Source of the DNA: Baffinella frigidus
Lineage: Eukaryota > Cryptophyceae > Cryptomonadales > Baffinellaceae
Direction of reading: 5' to 3'
Length of the DNA stretch: 17,610 nucleotides
NCBI GenBank assembly: GCA_026770585.1
Contig: MU646378.1
Location: 170,127-187,736 of the forward strand
Positions 8,546 through 16,276 of the stretch are shown here, one piece after another; within the stretch, counting starts at the first letter, position 1, and every line of letters starts with the position of its first letter. Below the pieces are notes generated by a model, which worked only from the letters and a program-made list of their open reading frames with translations, was not told where the DNA came from and made no database searches. The translations under genes and the position numbers were made by a program.

Positions 8546-9012
8546 GAGGGCAAGTCCTTTAGGTCCTTTAGATTTTAAATGCTCCCAACATATGCCAACG
8601 ACACGCCCTTCCGTAGAAAGGACTGCAGAGAAAGCATTTTTGCTTTCGGATCGCGTTGAGCTCTCCAGTGCAGAGGCTCGTGAAGAGGGGATACAGGGTG
8701 GCTCTGTTGGGGTGTTTGAGGAGTCCCAAGTGGGAGCACGCTCGCGCACCAAAGTGTGACGGGTTCCTTTATTCGGGTCCTTTTAGGTCCTTTAGGTTTT
8801 ATTGACACTTATTGACTTTATTCGAAAGTGAAATGCACGGCACAGAATTGAGGCGAGCTTAGAAAAATATCCGGGTAGGTCCTTTAGGTCCTTTAGGTTT
8901 TAATCTCTCCCAACATAGCCCAACGACACGCCGTTCCGTAGAAGGGATCTGCAGAGAAAGCATGTTTGCTTTCGGATCGCGTTTCGCTTTCCAGTGCAGA
9001 GGCTCGTGAAGA

Positions 9013-9094
9013 TAAAATAGGTACAAAATGAGGTTATCTAGGTTATGAGCCACCAGGTCACGGACTCGTTGGAGCCATTGGGTTTCCCCGAAAG
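9013..9094 (+). promoter_or_regulatory. Probable FKBP 5' flank / UTR
   Basis: 82 bp between the last repeat unit and the FKBP start. No clear TATA box. The repeat array therefore forms nearly the whole proximal upstream region. Confidence 0.35.
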
Positions 9095-9220
9095 ATGCCG
9101 AGAATCCGGGTTGCGGCGTTCGCGCTCTGCCTCTCGGTCATCGCCACGTGCGTGCACGCCGGGGTGGAGATTGAAACCCTCAAGGCTGGTGATGGCAAGA
9201 CATTCCCCGCCGTGGGAAAG
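9095..9220 (+). CDS. FKBP exon 1: signal peptide and first strand
   Basis: 42 codons, ending GGA-AAG/GTGATC, phase 0. Arg3 and Arg5 form the n-region, residues 6-20 the hydrophobic core, and VHA the -3/-1 site. Mature [20 protein letters not shown] matches the FKBP12 N-terminus. Confidence 0.93.
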
Positions 9221-9576
9221 GTGATCCGCCGCTCCGTTGGTCCATGAGCTTAGCACCGACGTTGCCCTGGTTCATCTGTGCACCGAGGCCTCGCGAGGTC
9301 GCTGGTCCCATGCAAGAGTGTGATGGAGAGAGCGGGAGAGAGAAGCTGCTACCCGGCGCTGTGTGCCCCCCCCCCGCGTGCCTCTCAGCGCTCAGCTCTG
9401 CTGGAGCTCCGGCTGATGGCTCTTCTCTGGGGGAGACCAATCGGCTGGAGCATCTAAAGCTCGGTATCCTCGCAGAGCGTCAAGGTGCATTACACGGGGA
9501 CCCTCGCGGAGACGGGCGCCAAGTTCGGTTCGCACCCACCGTATTCTGTCTGTCTTTCTGTCTGTTTGTCTCTGTC

Positions 9577-9626
<50 letters not shown>

Positions 9627-12600
9627 GCTCTCTCTCTATGTCTTGCTGAACCCGCCCAGGATTCAGCGACCCCGGTCGTGCCGCCTGCTCAACCAACGAT
9701 GCTTCCCCCTCCACAACCTTCTCGTGCTTCCGCTCGTGTGCCTCAACTCTAAACCCTAAACCCAACACCCCAAACGCAGATTCCTCGCGTGATCGCGGAA
9801 AGCCTTTTTCCTTCACTCTCGGTACTCCCCACCAGCCCTCAGAGTTGGAGCATATCGCCTTTTTCAACCCCCTTGATTTGTACTGAAGGCCGTCGGATTC
9901 CGACGACCTCTGGTACAAATCAAGGCACTCGAAAAGACGATTTGCTCCCACTCTGAGGGTTGGTGGTCGACACCCAGCTCTGGGGTTGAGGGTTTAGGTT
10001 TCAGTGTTTAGGGTTTAGGGTTAGGGGTGGTGTGTGGGGGTTGGGATTCAACTATTCCGAGCAGAGTTGGTGCCAGGATGGGGGGGGGTCCCAGCTCTCG
10101 CTCAGTCTATTTCACTCCGACCCACAAGATTTATGCCAAGTCAACTAGATCACCTAAGTCAACTTTCCCCTGATTTCGATTAGATGGACCCTGGTCTGGG
10201 ACCAGGCATTTGACTAAAGGCGCTATCTTTCAGGGGGAGTTGACTTGGGCGAAATGTTGTGGCTCCGAGTGTATTTTGGCTCACCAATTTGGTGATCCCG
10301 GGCTCTTTCCGCTCCAAAGTTGATGGATTTGTCCCGCGAACCCAGCATGTCAACCTGCGAACAGTCGGTCAACAAGAGTGGTGCAGAGCTTGGACCCCCC
10401 CCCGTATCACGGGTGTCTAGTTAGAAGCGTTTGGGGTGCTAAGCTAAGACTGCCCGGTTGAGTTACCTGCTCGGTGGAATTATTTCCGTGCCGGACAAAA
10501 CCCTGCCTAGGGTTTCGAATTTAGGGGTCAGGATTTAGGGCTTAGGGGTTAGGATTTAGGGTTCATGATTCAGGGTTGAGGTTTTAGGGTTTAAGGTTCA
10601 GGTCCGGTTCAGTCAACAGTCGCGACTGTTGACTAATCAGGTCTTTCTCTGTAAAAAAACCTACCCGGATTAGTCATTGCCCTGGTAGAAACCCTGCCCG
10701 GTTGAGTCAACAGTCGTGGGACCATTGCAGTTTGCGCGCTCCGGACACAGCCAGTTGATGAATTAATTAGGAGCTTTAAGGGCTGACGCCTTAATTCCGG
10801 CATCAACCTAATTCTGGCATTCCGTTCCATATGATATGCTAGTAGGTTGATACGGAGCGCCGTAATTAGGTTGCCGCCGGAGTTAGGGCGTCCACCCTTA
10901 CGGACACGTCTAACTGTGGCGTCGACACGGCAGGGGTTGGGGAGGTTATCAAGTGCTGGGACGAGGGCATCGCACAGCTCAGCAAGGGCCAGGTCTCCCC
11001 AAACCCTGCACCCTAAACCATAAACCCTAAACCACCTGCATCAACCCTACACCTCAACACTGAACCCTGGACCCTAAACCCTAAACCCTAAACCCTAAAC
11101 CCTAAACCCTACACCCTGAACCCTGACCCTAAACCCTAAACCCTCAACTCTGAACCCTGAACCCTAAACCCTAAACCCTAAACCCTACAACTTTAACCCT
11201 AAACCCTAAACCACCTCCATAAACTCTAAATCTTGAATCCTAAACCCTAAACCCTAAACCATAAACCCTGAACCTCACACCCTAAACTCAACACCCTAAT
11301 CTCTTAACTCTAAACCCAAAACCACCACCATAAACTCTAAACCCTAAACCCTAAACCCTAAATCCTGAACCTTAAACTCTAAACCCTAAACCCTAAACCC
11401 TAAACCCTCAACTCCAAACCCTAAACCCTAAACCCTCAACGCCAAACCCTAAACCCTAAACCCCAAACCCTCCACACTAAACACCAGCCCTCCGAAGTCG
11501 AAGTGTCTTGCCCCCAACCTCCATACACCCTGCACCCTGAACCCTCACCCCGAAGCCCTATCCACCAGCCCTCGCAAGTCAAATGTCTTTCTCGTTTGAA
11601 TCCTGGCGGATTTGCACCAAGGGGTGTCCATTTCCAACCCCCCCTACACTAATAGGGTAACGGCCTGAAAATGGGGCAGTTAGGCCTACGGCATTGCCTA
11701 GGACCTCCTACCGTAGGCCGAGACTTTTTGGTCCTAGGATCCCTCGGCGTACGGTAGGAGGTCCTAGGCAATGCCGTATGCCTAACTACCCCATTTTCAG
11801 GCCGTTAGCCTATGAACACAACGCTGCAAATCGGGGGACGCAACGCTGCAAATCGGGAGACACACCGCTGCAAATCGGGGGTTGGCTTCGGTTCGGGGTT
11901 CGGGGTTGGAAAGGGATACCCTGTGGTGTGAACCCACAGGCCCTCAACCCTCAACTCCGAAACCGAAATCGAAGCCCCCCCCCTTCTACAGATCGCTGCA
12001 AATCGGGGGTTGGCCAAACGAAGTAATCACACCAGTTGGGAGGGTGGGGGCAAGCTCGAGCCTGCTGTGTCGATGCGAAATACGACAAAATTCAGACAGG
12101 ATAAAATGCGTCTAGACAGGATACAGGCCATCTACGCAGCCTTGGTGGGTGTGCATCGGCCCAAGTGTGCACGGCCGTATGCAGGAGTTATCCGCAAACA
12201 AGCACACACAGACCGCCAGTAGGTTCCTTGTCACAGGCCGACCGTGTGACCGCAGGGCAGTGTGACTGCAGGGCAGTGCATGCCCCCCCCCCCGCGTAAC
12301 CCAAGTCAGCCCCAGTGTAAATCGACACATCATGACCCTGTCATGGGTCTAAACCCCAAGCCCTACACCCCAAACCCCAAACCCCAAACCCAAACCCTCA
12401 AATTTTAAACCGTAAATTTCAAACCCTATGTACATAAACCCTAAGCCCTATCCCTTAAGTGGCGGACGGGCGAATATTCACCCTAACTCGCCCTAGGCAG
12501 GTCCTAGGGCCCTACCGTAGGGCGTATGAGCCTACTCGCCACTTAAGGGATATAGATCGCGGTGCTCTCGTTCTCGTCAGACTACGGATACTGAGCGTGT

Positions 12601-13255
12601 GACTAAACCATACGCGCTACGCCCTGAGCCCTCAACCCTCAATCCTCACCCTCAACCCTCAACCCTCACCCTCAACCCTCAACCCTACAGGGGTACCTCG
12701 CTCATAAGAAACGCCCACCCCCCTAGGATCGCCACAGGGCTCTAGGCATAGCCCTACTGTAGGGTCCTAGGAGGGGGCGGTTTCTCATGAGCGAGGTACT
12801 CCCGTAAGCCCTACGCCCTCAACCCTCAACCCCGAACCCCGAATCCCACACCCCACACCCTAACCCCAACACCTTGAAACAGGTCGCTGTGTTATCGTGC
12901 ACTTCGGACTACGGGTACGGGGCGCGTGGCTCAACCATACGCCCTAAGCCTTAATGATATAAACCCCAAACCCTAAACCCCGAACCCCGAACGCCAAACT
13001 CTAATGTGGGGACAGATCGGGGCGCGTGGCTAGATCATACGCCTTACGCCCGACGCCCTCAACCCTAACCCCCGAACCCCGAACTCCGAACCCCGAACCC
13101 CGAACCCGAAACCCCGAACGCTGAACTATAATGGGGGGGGGCAGGTCGCCGTGTTATCGTGCACTTCGGACTACGGGTACGGGGCGCGGGGCGCGGGGAA
13201 CGTGATCCCGCCGAACGCGGACCTCAAGTTCGAGGTCGAGCTCATCGACTTCTAA
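9095..13255 (+). CDS. FKBP-type peptidyl-prolyl cis-trans isomerase with signal peptide, five exons
   Basis: Exons 9095-9220, 9476-9527, 9780-9821, 10934-10992 and 13145-13255 join in frame (390 nt) to a 129-aa protein ending in TAA. Residues 1-22 ([20 protein letters not shown] then HA) form a signal peptide with likely cleavage at HA/GV. The rest is one FKBP12-like domain: [60 protein letters not shown] and [16 protein letters not shown]. The residues that line the FK506 and proline pocket in FKBP12 (Tyr26, Phe36, Asp37, Phe46, Val55, Ile56, Trp59, Tyr82, Phe99) all have counterparts. It should speed proline isomerisation during folding in the secretory pathway, like FKBP2/FKBP13, but no HDEL-type ER retention tail is present. 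The start has A at -3. All introns are GT-AG. Confidence 0.95.
9476..9527 (+). CDS. FKBP exon 2
   Basis: 52 nt after the acceptor CCTCGCAG, coding [17 protein letters not shown] plus one base. The donor is TTCG/GTTCGC, phase 1. It carries the pocket Tyr and Phe. Confidence 0.93.
9543..9640 (+). repeat. CTGT/CT microsatellite in FKBP intron 2
   Basis: (TCTG)n followed by (CT)n on the sense strand. A CCCTAAACCC run then leads into the exon 3 acceptor. Confidence 0.93.
9780..9821 (+). CDS. FKBP exon 3 (42-nt micro-exon)
   Basis: The acceptor AAACGCAG follows a CCCTAAACCC run. The leading AT completes the Asp of KFDSS; the exon codes [13 protein letters not shown] and ends with G before GTACTC, phase 1. 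Confidence 0.93.
9829..9966. mobile_element. Hairpin (MITE-like) element in FKBP intron 3
   Basis: Starts seven bases after the exon 3 donor. Outer arms CCACCAGCCCTCAGAGT and ACTCTGAGGGTTGGTGG, then CCTTGATTTGTAC against GTACAAATCAAGG. About 138 bp in all. Confidence 0.75.
9985..10600. other. FKBP intron 3 body: heptamers and inverted repeats
   Basis: TTTAGGG-like heptamers at 9985-10030 and 10510-10600, here G-rich on the sense strand. Inverted arms CTAAGTCAACTTTCCCCTGA (10155-10174) and TCAGGGGGAGTTGACTTGGG (10231-10250) form a hairpin. Confidence 0.65.
10611..10634. repeat. Perfect 24-bp palindrome
   Basis: Arms AGTCAACAGTCG and CGACTGTTGACT with no spacer. Half of it recurs at 10705-10717 (GAGTCAACAGTCG). 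Confidence 0.9.
10770..10895. repeat. Inverted repeat in FKBP intron 3
   Basis: GACGCCTTAATTCCGGCATC and CAACCTAATT on the left pair imperfectly with GTAATTAGGTTG and CCGGAGTTAGGGCGTC on the right. Confidence 0.6.
10934..10992 (+). CDS. FKBP exon 4
   Basis: 59 nt after ACGGCAG. It completes Gly and codes [19 protein letters not shown], with donor CAG/GTCTCC, phase 0. It holds the conserved Val-Ile and Trp of the pocket; Cys replaces the usual Gly before Trp. Confidence 0.93.
10993..11580 (+). repeat. CCCTAAA heptamer array in FKBP intron 4
   Basis: About 500 bp of CCCTAAA and degenerate forms (CCCTGAA, CCCTCAA, CTCTAAA), C-rich on the sense strand. It begins just after the exon 4 donor. Confidence 0.93.
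11650..11813 (+). mobile_element. Hairpin element family 2, copy A
   Basis: About 160-bp near-perfect inverted repeat: AATAGGGTAACGGCCTGAAA and CATTTTCAGGCCGTTAGCCT ends, CTAGGACCTCCTACCGTAGG inside, and an asymmetric loop GAGACTTTTTGGTCC. Like copy B, it is preceded by (A/T)CACTAAT-type flank sequence and followed by TATGAACAC. Confidence 0.88.
11820..12030 (+). repeat. GCTGCAAATCGGG short repeats and GGTTCGGGG block
   Basis: Four or five copies of CGCTGCAAATCGGGG(G/A) at 11822-11880 and 11994-12010, around a GGGTTCGGGGTTGG block and CCCTCAA repeats. Confidence 0.75.
12449..12553. mobile_element. Hairpin element family 3, copy A
   Basis: About 105 bp with terminal inverted repeats TATCCCTTAAGTGGCG and CGCCACTTAAGGGATA, containing CGGGCGAATATTC. 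It lies directly before a decayed copy of the FKBP exon 5 start. Confidence 0.88.
12600..12685 (+). repeat. CCCTCAA heptamer block in FKBP intron 4
   Basis: Homogeneous CCCTCAACCCTCAAC block ending at the TACAG end of a family 1 element. Further CCCTCAA and CCCCGAA blocks follow at 12808-12870 and 13058-13125. Confidence 0.88.
12686..12806. mobile_element. Hairpin element family 1 (TACAG ends), copy a
   Basis: Ends TACAGGGGTACCTCGCTCAT and ATGAGCGAGGTACTCCCGTA, poly-C/poly-G inner arms and CCTAGGA motifs. Lies in FKBP intron 4. Confidence 0.88.
12883..12925 (+). pseudogene. Duplicate of 5' part of FKBP exon 5 inside intron 4
   Basis: 43 nt after an AACAG acceptor match 13145-13187 with one synonymous difference (GCT for GCC), and are followed by GTGGCT, a possible donor. 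If included, it would leave phase 1 and shift the frame into the next exon. Weaker copies lie at about 12553-12590 and 13013-13030. All three share the downstream motif GTGGCT...CCATACGCC. Confidence 0.8.
13145..13255 (+). CDS. FKBP exon 5 (terminal)
   Basis: 37 codons including TAA, after a G run ending GGGGCAG. It codes [18 protein letters not shown] then [18 protein letters not shown]. Its first 43 nt are duplicated at 12883-12925 and its last part at 13383-13442, which suggests it was once two exons (see findings). Confidence 0.94.
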   Translation, partial: VAVLSCTSDYGYGARGAGNVIPPNADLKFEVELIDF

Positions 13256-13320
13256 TCGAGTGGTCTTGTGGGTATCTAGGCCCGGATAACCGGTGGGTGC
13301 CTCTTGTCGTGTCGTGTAAG

Positions 13321-13382
13321 TACAGGGGTACTCAGCTCATACAGGGGTACTTAGCTCATACAGGGGTACTTCGCTCATACAG
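13321..13382 (+). repeat. Three tandem copies of a family 1 element end
   Basis: Exact 19-bp period: TACAGGGGTACTCAGCTCA, TACAGGGGTACTTAGCTCA, TACAGGGGTACTTCGCTCA, then TACAG directly before the duplicated FKBP terminal exon. Confidence 0.88.
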
Positions 13383-13442
13383 GGCGATGTCATCCCCCCG
13401 AACGCGAACCTCAAGTTCGAGGTCGAGCTCATCGACTTCTGA
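13383..13442 (+). pseudogene. Duplicate of 3' part of FKBP terminal exon
   Basis: Twenty codons [19 protein letters not shown]-stop, almost the same as the end of exon 5 (Asn for Asp, TGA for TAA). It lies 127 bp past the real stop and is preceded by TACAG, the terminal motif of the local hairpin element, which acts as a potential acceptor. Spliced from exon 4 it would be in frame but would lack the DYGYG part, so it is probably non-functional. Confidence 0.75.
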
Positions 13443-13574
13443 ACACCGTCGATTTAGAAGGACCGGCGTTTCCCATCAACTCTCTCAAGTGAATCTACTT
13501 ATGGGGCCTAAGTGAATCTACTTTGGCGTCCTCCAAACCTTGCGTCCTTAAGTGCCCTTAGAGCCTAGGTACCT

Positions 13575-13655
13575 ACACGTTGGGTTAGAGGGGTTTCTCG
13601 CCCATCCGCCCCCTAGGACCACCTTAGGGCCGTAGATAGGCGTGTCGTAGGGTCC
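13575..13655. mobile_element. Family 1-related fragment
   Basis: GAGGGGTTTCTCGCCCATCC, CCCCCTAGGACCACC and GTAGGGTCCTA, like the left half of the copy at 13777 but cut short by copy b. Confidence 0.6.
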
Positions 13656-13776
13656 TACAGGGGTACCTCGTTCATAAGAAACCGCCCCCCCCCTAGGACC
13701 ACAATAGGGCCCTAGGCATGGTCCTACTGTAGGGTCCTAGGGGGGGGCGGTTTCTTATGAGCGAGGTACCCCTGTA
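13656..13776. mobile_element. Hairpin element family 1, copy b
   Basis: TACAGGGGTACCTCGTTCAT on the left, ATGAGCGAGGTACCCCTGTA on the right, 121 bp. Confidence 0.9.
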
Positions 13777-13906
13777 GAGGGGTTTCTTGCTCATCCGTCT
13801 CAGAGGTTTCTTGCTCATCCGTCTCCTAGGATCACCGTAGAGCCGTAGATAGGCCTACTGTAGGGTCCTAGGGTGGGGCGGCGATTATGAGCGAGGTACC
13901 CCTGTA
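13777..13906. mobile_element. Hairpin element family 1, variant copy c
   Basis: The right end is canonical (GCGAGGTACCCCTGTA). The left end is a duplicated GAGG(G/T)TTCTTGCTCATCCGTCT sequence. Confidence 0.7.
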
Positions 13907-13941
13907 TGGGAGGATGTGTCCAATGAAGGTACCACCACACT

Positions 13942-14105
13942 AATAGGGTAACTGACCAAAAATGGGGTAGTTAGGCCTACGGGATTGCCTAGGACCTCCT
14001 ACCGTAGGCCGAGACTTTTTGGTCCTGGGATCCCTCGGCCTACGGTAGGAGGTCCTAGGCAATGCCGTATGCCTAACTACCCCATTTTCAGGCCGTTAGC
14101 CTATG
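13942..14105 (+). mobile_element. Hairpin element family 2, copy B
   Basis: Nearly identical to copy A in the same orientation. The left end is slightly diverged (AACTGACCAAAAATGG). Confidence 0.88.
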
Positions 14106-14396
14106 AACACCACGCGAGAGGCCATCCACACGGTGGACTAAGGACCTTTCACAAAAAGTCGAATTGCCCAGGAGGCAGTTAACTTTAAGGATTTTCTAAT
14201 GCAAGTTTTGTCACGTGGCCGTTTGGTCACCTTGCCAAACTTGGTCACGTTATTGTAAGCTATATGGAGCTGAACCGAAATCTTCGTAGCCGACGGTCTG
14301 GGAATACGCGCCTGTGCTGCGGTTTGTACAACGCATCGGCCGCTTTTGGATAAACGCGTGGGGGGTTCACACCGCAGTTTACTTGTGGCATACATG

Positions 14397-14516
14397 TACA
14401 GGGGTACCTCGCTCATAAGAAACCGCCCTCCCCCCTAGGACCCCCATAGGGCCCTAGACAAAGCCCTAGGGCCCTATGGGGGGGGGGGGGGTTCTTATGA
14501 GCGAGGTACCCTTGTA
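14397..14516. mobile_element. Hairpin element family 1, copy d
   Basis: Canonical left end and right end GAGGTACCCTTGTA, flanked on both sides by CATG, a possible 4-bp target duplication or extended palindrome. Confidence 0.88.
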
Positions 14517-14642
14517 CATGTACTTGCCGAATTCGGCTGTGGGAACCATGTGAAGGGGCCAAGTGAAGGCAGGGGGGCAGTACCCTTGGCTAGGGTCCCC
14601 TAGGAGCATAGGAGCCCTCCCCAGGGTTACATGTACTGTACG

Positions 14643-14774
14643 GTAGGAGGTGGAGTTAGAATCCATCCGGAAAATGCTCGTATGAGCGGCCGACACGGGG
14701 TACAGTAAGTGGCACAATGCGTAGCATGTGCAGCGCTGACGCTGGTTGTTTGGCAATAAATTATCAATCTCTCT
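14643..14774 (-). mobile_element. 132-bp introner-like element, copy 2 (intergenic)
   Basis: Near-identical to 3388-3519. It is flanked by an inverted 8-mer (TACTGTAC on the left, GTACAGTA on the right), which copy 1 lacks. Confidence 0.75.
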
Positions 14775-14784
14775 GTACAGTACG

Positions 14785-14880
14785 ATACCAGGGCGGTGCG
14801 CCTCCTGATGAGCGAGGTAGCTCTGTATGGGCTACCTCGCTCAGAGCTTGGGGGCATACAGAGCTCTGAGCTCTGCAGAC
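14785..14880. mobile_element. Decayed family 1 fragments
   Basis: GATGAGCGAGGTAGCTCTGTA followed by GGGCTACCTCGCTCAGAGC and GAGCTCTGAGCTCTGCAGA: two element ends facing each other. Confidence 0.55.
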
Positions 14881-14899
14881 ACAACCGCGGTGGGGGTGC

Positions 14900-15006
14900 A
14901 TATCCCTCAAGTGGCGGACGGGCGAATATTCGCCCTAACTCGCCCGTAGGCAGGTCATAGGACCCTACGGTAGGGCGTATGAACCTACTCGCCACTTAGG
15001 GGATAT
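14900..15006. mobile_element. Hairpin element family 3, copy B
   Basis: Same ends (ATATCCCTCAAGTGGCG, CGCCACTTAGGGGATAT) and interior as copy A, with a few differences. Confidence 0.88.
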
Positions 15007-15074
15007 GGCGGCCGTGTTGGTAGTGATACAGGTCTTGCTCTGTTGTTTACTCGTTAGGCGGGATCGTCCTTGGC

Positions 15075-15200
15075 TACAGGGGTACCTCGCTCAGAAGAAA
15101 CCGCCTCCTCCTTGAAGGACCCTACAGTAGGGCTATGCCTATGTCTCTATGGTGGCCCTAGGGGGGGGGTGCGCTTTCTTATGATCGAGTTACCCCTGTA
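15075..15200. mobile_element. Hairpin element family 1, copy e, within a direct repeat of about 57 bp
   Basis: Ends TACAGGGGTACCTCGCTCAG and GATCGAGTTACCCCTGTA. The flanks 15018-15075 and 15198-15256 are direct repeats (GGTCTTGCTCTGTTGTTTAC, GGCGGGATCGTCCT). Confidence 0.88.
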
Positions 15201-15289
15201 GTGACAAAGGTCTTGCTCTGTTGTTTACTCCCAAGGCGGGATCGTCCTAGGCTACGTCCGTACATAAGTGACGGGCATTGCACCACCCC

Positions 15290-15340
15290 TCTCTATCTCT
15301 TCTCGCACTCACTCTATCTCTCTCACTTACCCTCTCGCTA

Positions 15341-15372
<32 letters not shown>

Positions 15373-15395
15373 GCACACACACACACACACACACA

Positions 15396-15440
<45 letters not shown>
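15290..15440 (+). repeat. CT/CA microsatellite
   Basis: (CT)n, (CA)n and (CT)n again at 15340-15430. The open frames across it are repeat artefacts. No exon is seen on either side. Confidence 0.95.
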
Positions 15441-15441
<1 letters not shown>

Positions 15442-15688
15442 GAGCGCGACCCCAGAGGGGCCAGACCCGCCACGGAAGTCGACTTCACGCTCGGAAGTTG
15501 ACTTAGCCCTCCGAAGTGAACCTTCTGACTTGGCTCTTCTAAGTCAACCGCCCTGCTCTTTCCAGTCAACTCACCGCCCCCCCCCCCCCGTCGTTCCCAC
15601 CTTGCATCCCCTCCCGCCCTTTCATCGTACAATTATTTTCTTGGGGATCATTCGTCGGTTGAGTTTGTCCGCGGGAAGACTCCTGCGG

Positions 15689-15785
15689 TTTAGGGTTTGG
15701 GGTTTGGGGTTCGGGGTTTGGGGTTTGGGGTTTGGGGTTTGGGGTTGGTTCGGGGTTTGGGGTGTAGGGTTCAGGGTTTAGGGGT
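15689..15785. repeat. TTTGGGG heptamer block
   Basis: About 12 heptamers, mainly TTTGGGG with TTCGGGG, ending in TGTAGGG and TTTAGGG. Confidence 0.93.
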
Positions 15786-15855
15786 GACTGTGACAACATC
15801 AACTTGGCGAATAAATCAACGAGGGGAGATCTGGATCAAACCAAGGGTTCCACAG

Positions 15856-15977
15856 TACAGGGGTACCTCGCTCATAAGACACCGCCTCCTCCTAGGACCC
15901 TACAGTAGGCCTATCCGTAGGGCCCTAGGGTCGTCCTAGGGGGGGGGGCAGTTTCTTATGAGCCAGGTACCCCTGTA
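15856..15977. mobile_element. Hairpin element family 1, copy f
   Basis: Canonical ends (TACAGGGGTACCTCGCTCAT, ATGAGCCAGGTACCCCTGTA) with CCTAGGACCCTACAGTAGG inside. Confidence 0.88.
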
Positions 15978-15984
15978 GCATCTG

Positions 15985-16075
15985 GAATACGAGAACCTGC
16001 AATCCCCCCTAAGGCCACCGTAGGGTCCTAGGAAAAGTACTACTAAAGGGCCCTAGGAGGGTGCGGATTCTTGTA
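15985..16075. mobile_element. Small hairpin element
   Basis: AATACGAGAACCTGCAATCC and GGTGCGGATTCTTGTATT ends enclose CCCCTAAGGCC/GGGCCCTAGGAGGG, an inverted repeat of about 90 bp. Confidence 0.6.
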
Positions 16076-16276
16076 TTTGAGATGCCACTAGACGGGCGGG
16101 GACTCTTAACTTCGGCCTCACTCTGATTTCAGCGTTACTTTAGGGCGCTACGGAATGCAGCAACTCATGAGATTCCGAAAACGGGCTCGCGGACTTTCGG
16201 GTATCCGGGATACGTACGGCAGGGGTCGGGGATCGGGCGTTACTTGCGCATGTCGAGGGCGTTACAGTCATCGTAA

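Larger units (their letters stand above)
6407..9012. repeat. Array of about 125-bp dispersed repeat units upstream of FKBP
   Basis: Unit features in order: GTCCTTTAGGTTTTAAT, CTCCCAACATAG, CCAACGACACGCCCTTCCGTAG, CTGCAGAGAAAGCATTTTTG, CTTTCGGATCGC, CTCTCCAGTGCAGAGGCTCG. Good copies start near 6722, 7487, 7705, 7915, 8100, 8550 and 8876, with a degenerate one at 6416. A second unit type (TTCGAGCTCCCA, CATAGGCGGACACCGGA, CTTGTTCTGCAG) alternates at about 6770, 7790 and 7870. The 9-mer GTCCTTTAG is often repeated at unit starts. Confidence 0.85.

Noticed and set aside
9659-9690. CCCAG/GATTCAGCGACC looked like an exon coding DS after KF in FKBP
   Set aside because: It does not continue into the FKBP domain. 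The exon at 9780-9821 restores the exact [12 protein letters not shown] sequence in phase.
13321-13382. Regular 19-bp repeats as a CRISPR-like array
   Set aside because: They are tandem with no spacers and match the transposon end.
14138-14416. 92-aa minus-strand frame starting MSEVPLYM
   Set aside because: The start lies in a family 1 element end and the rest resembles no protein. No splice context supports it.
15278-15781. Reading frame of SLSLSL/THTHTH and GFGVWGLG repeats
   Set aside because: Entirely microsatellite and heptamer translation, with no domain.
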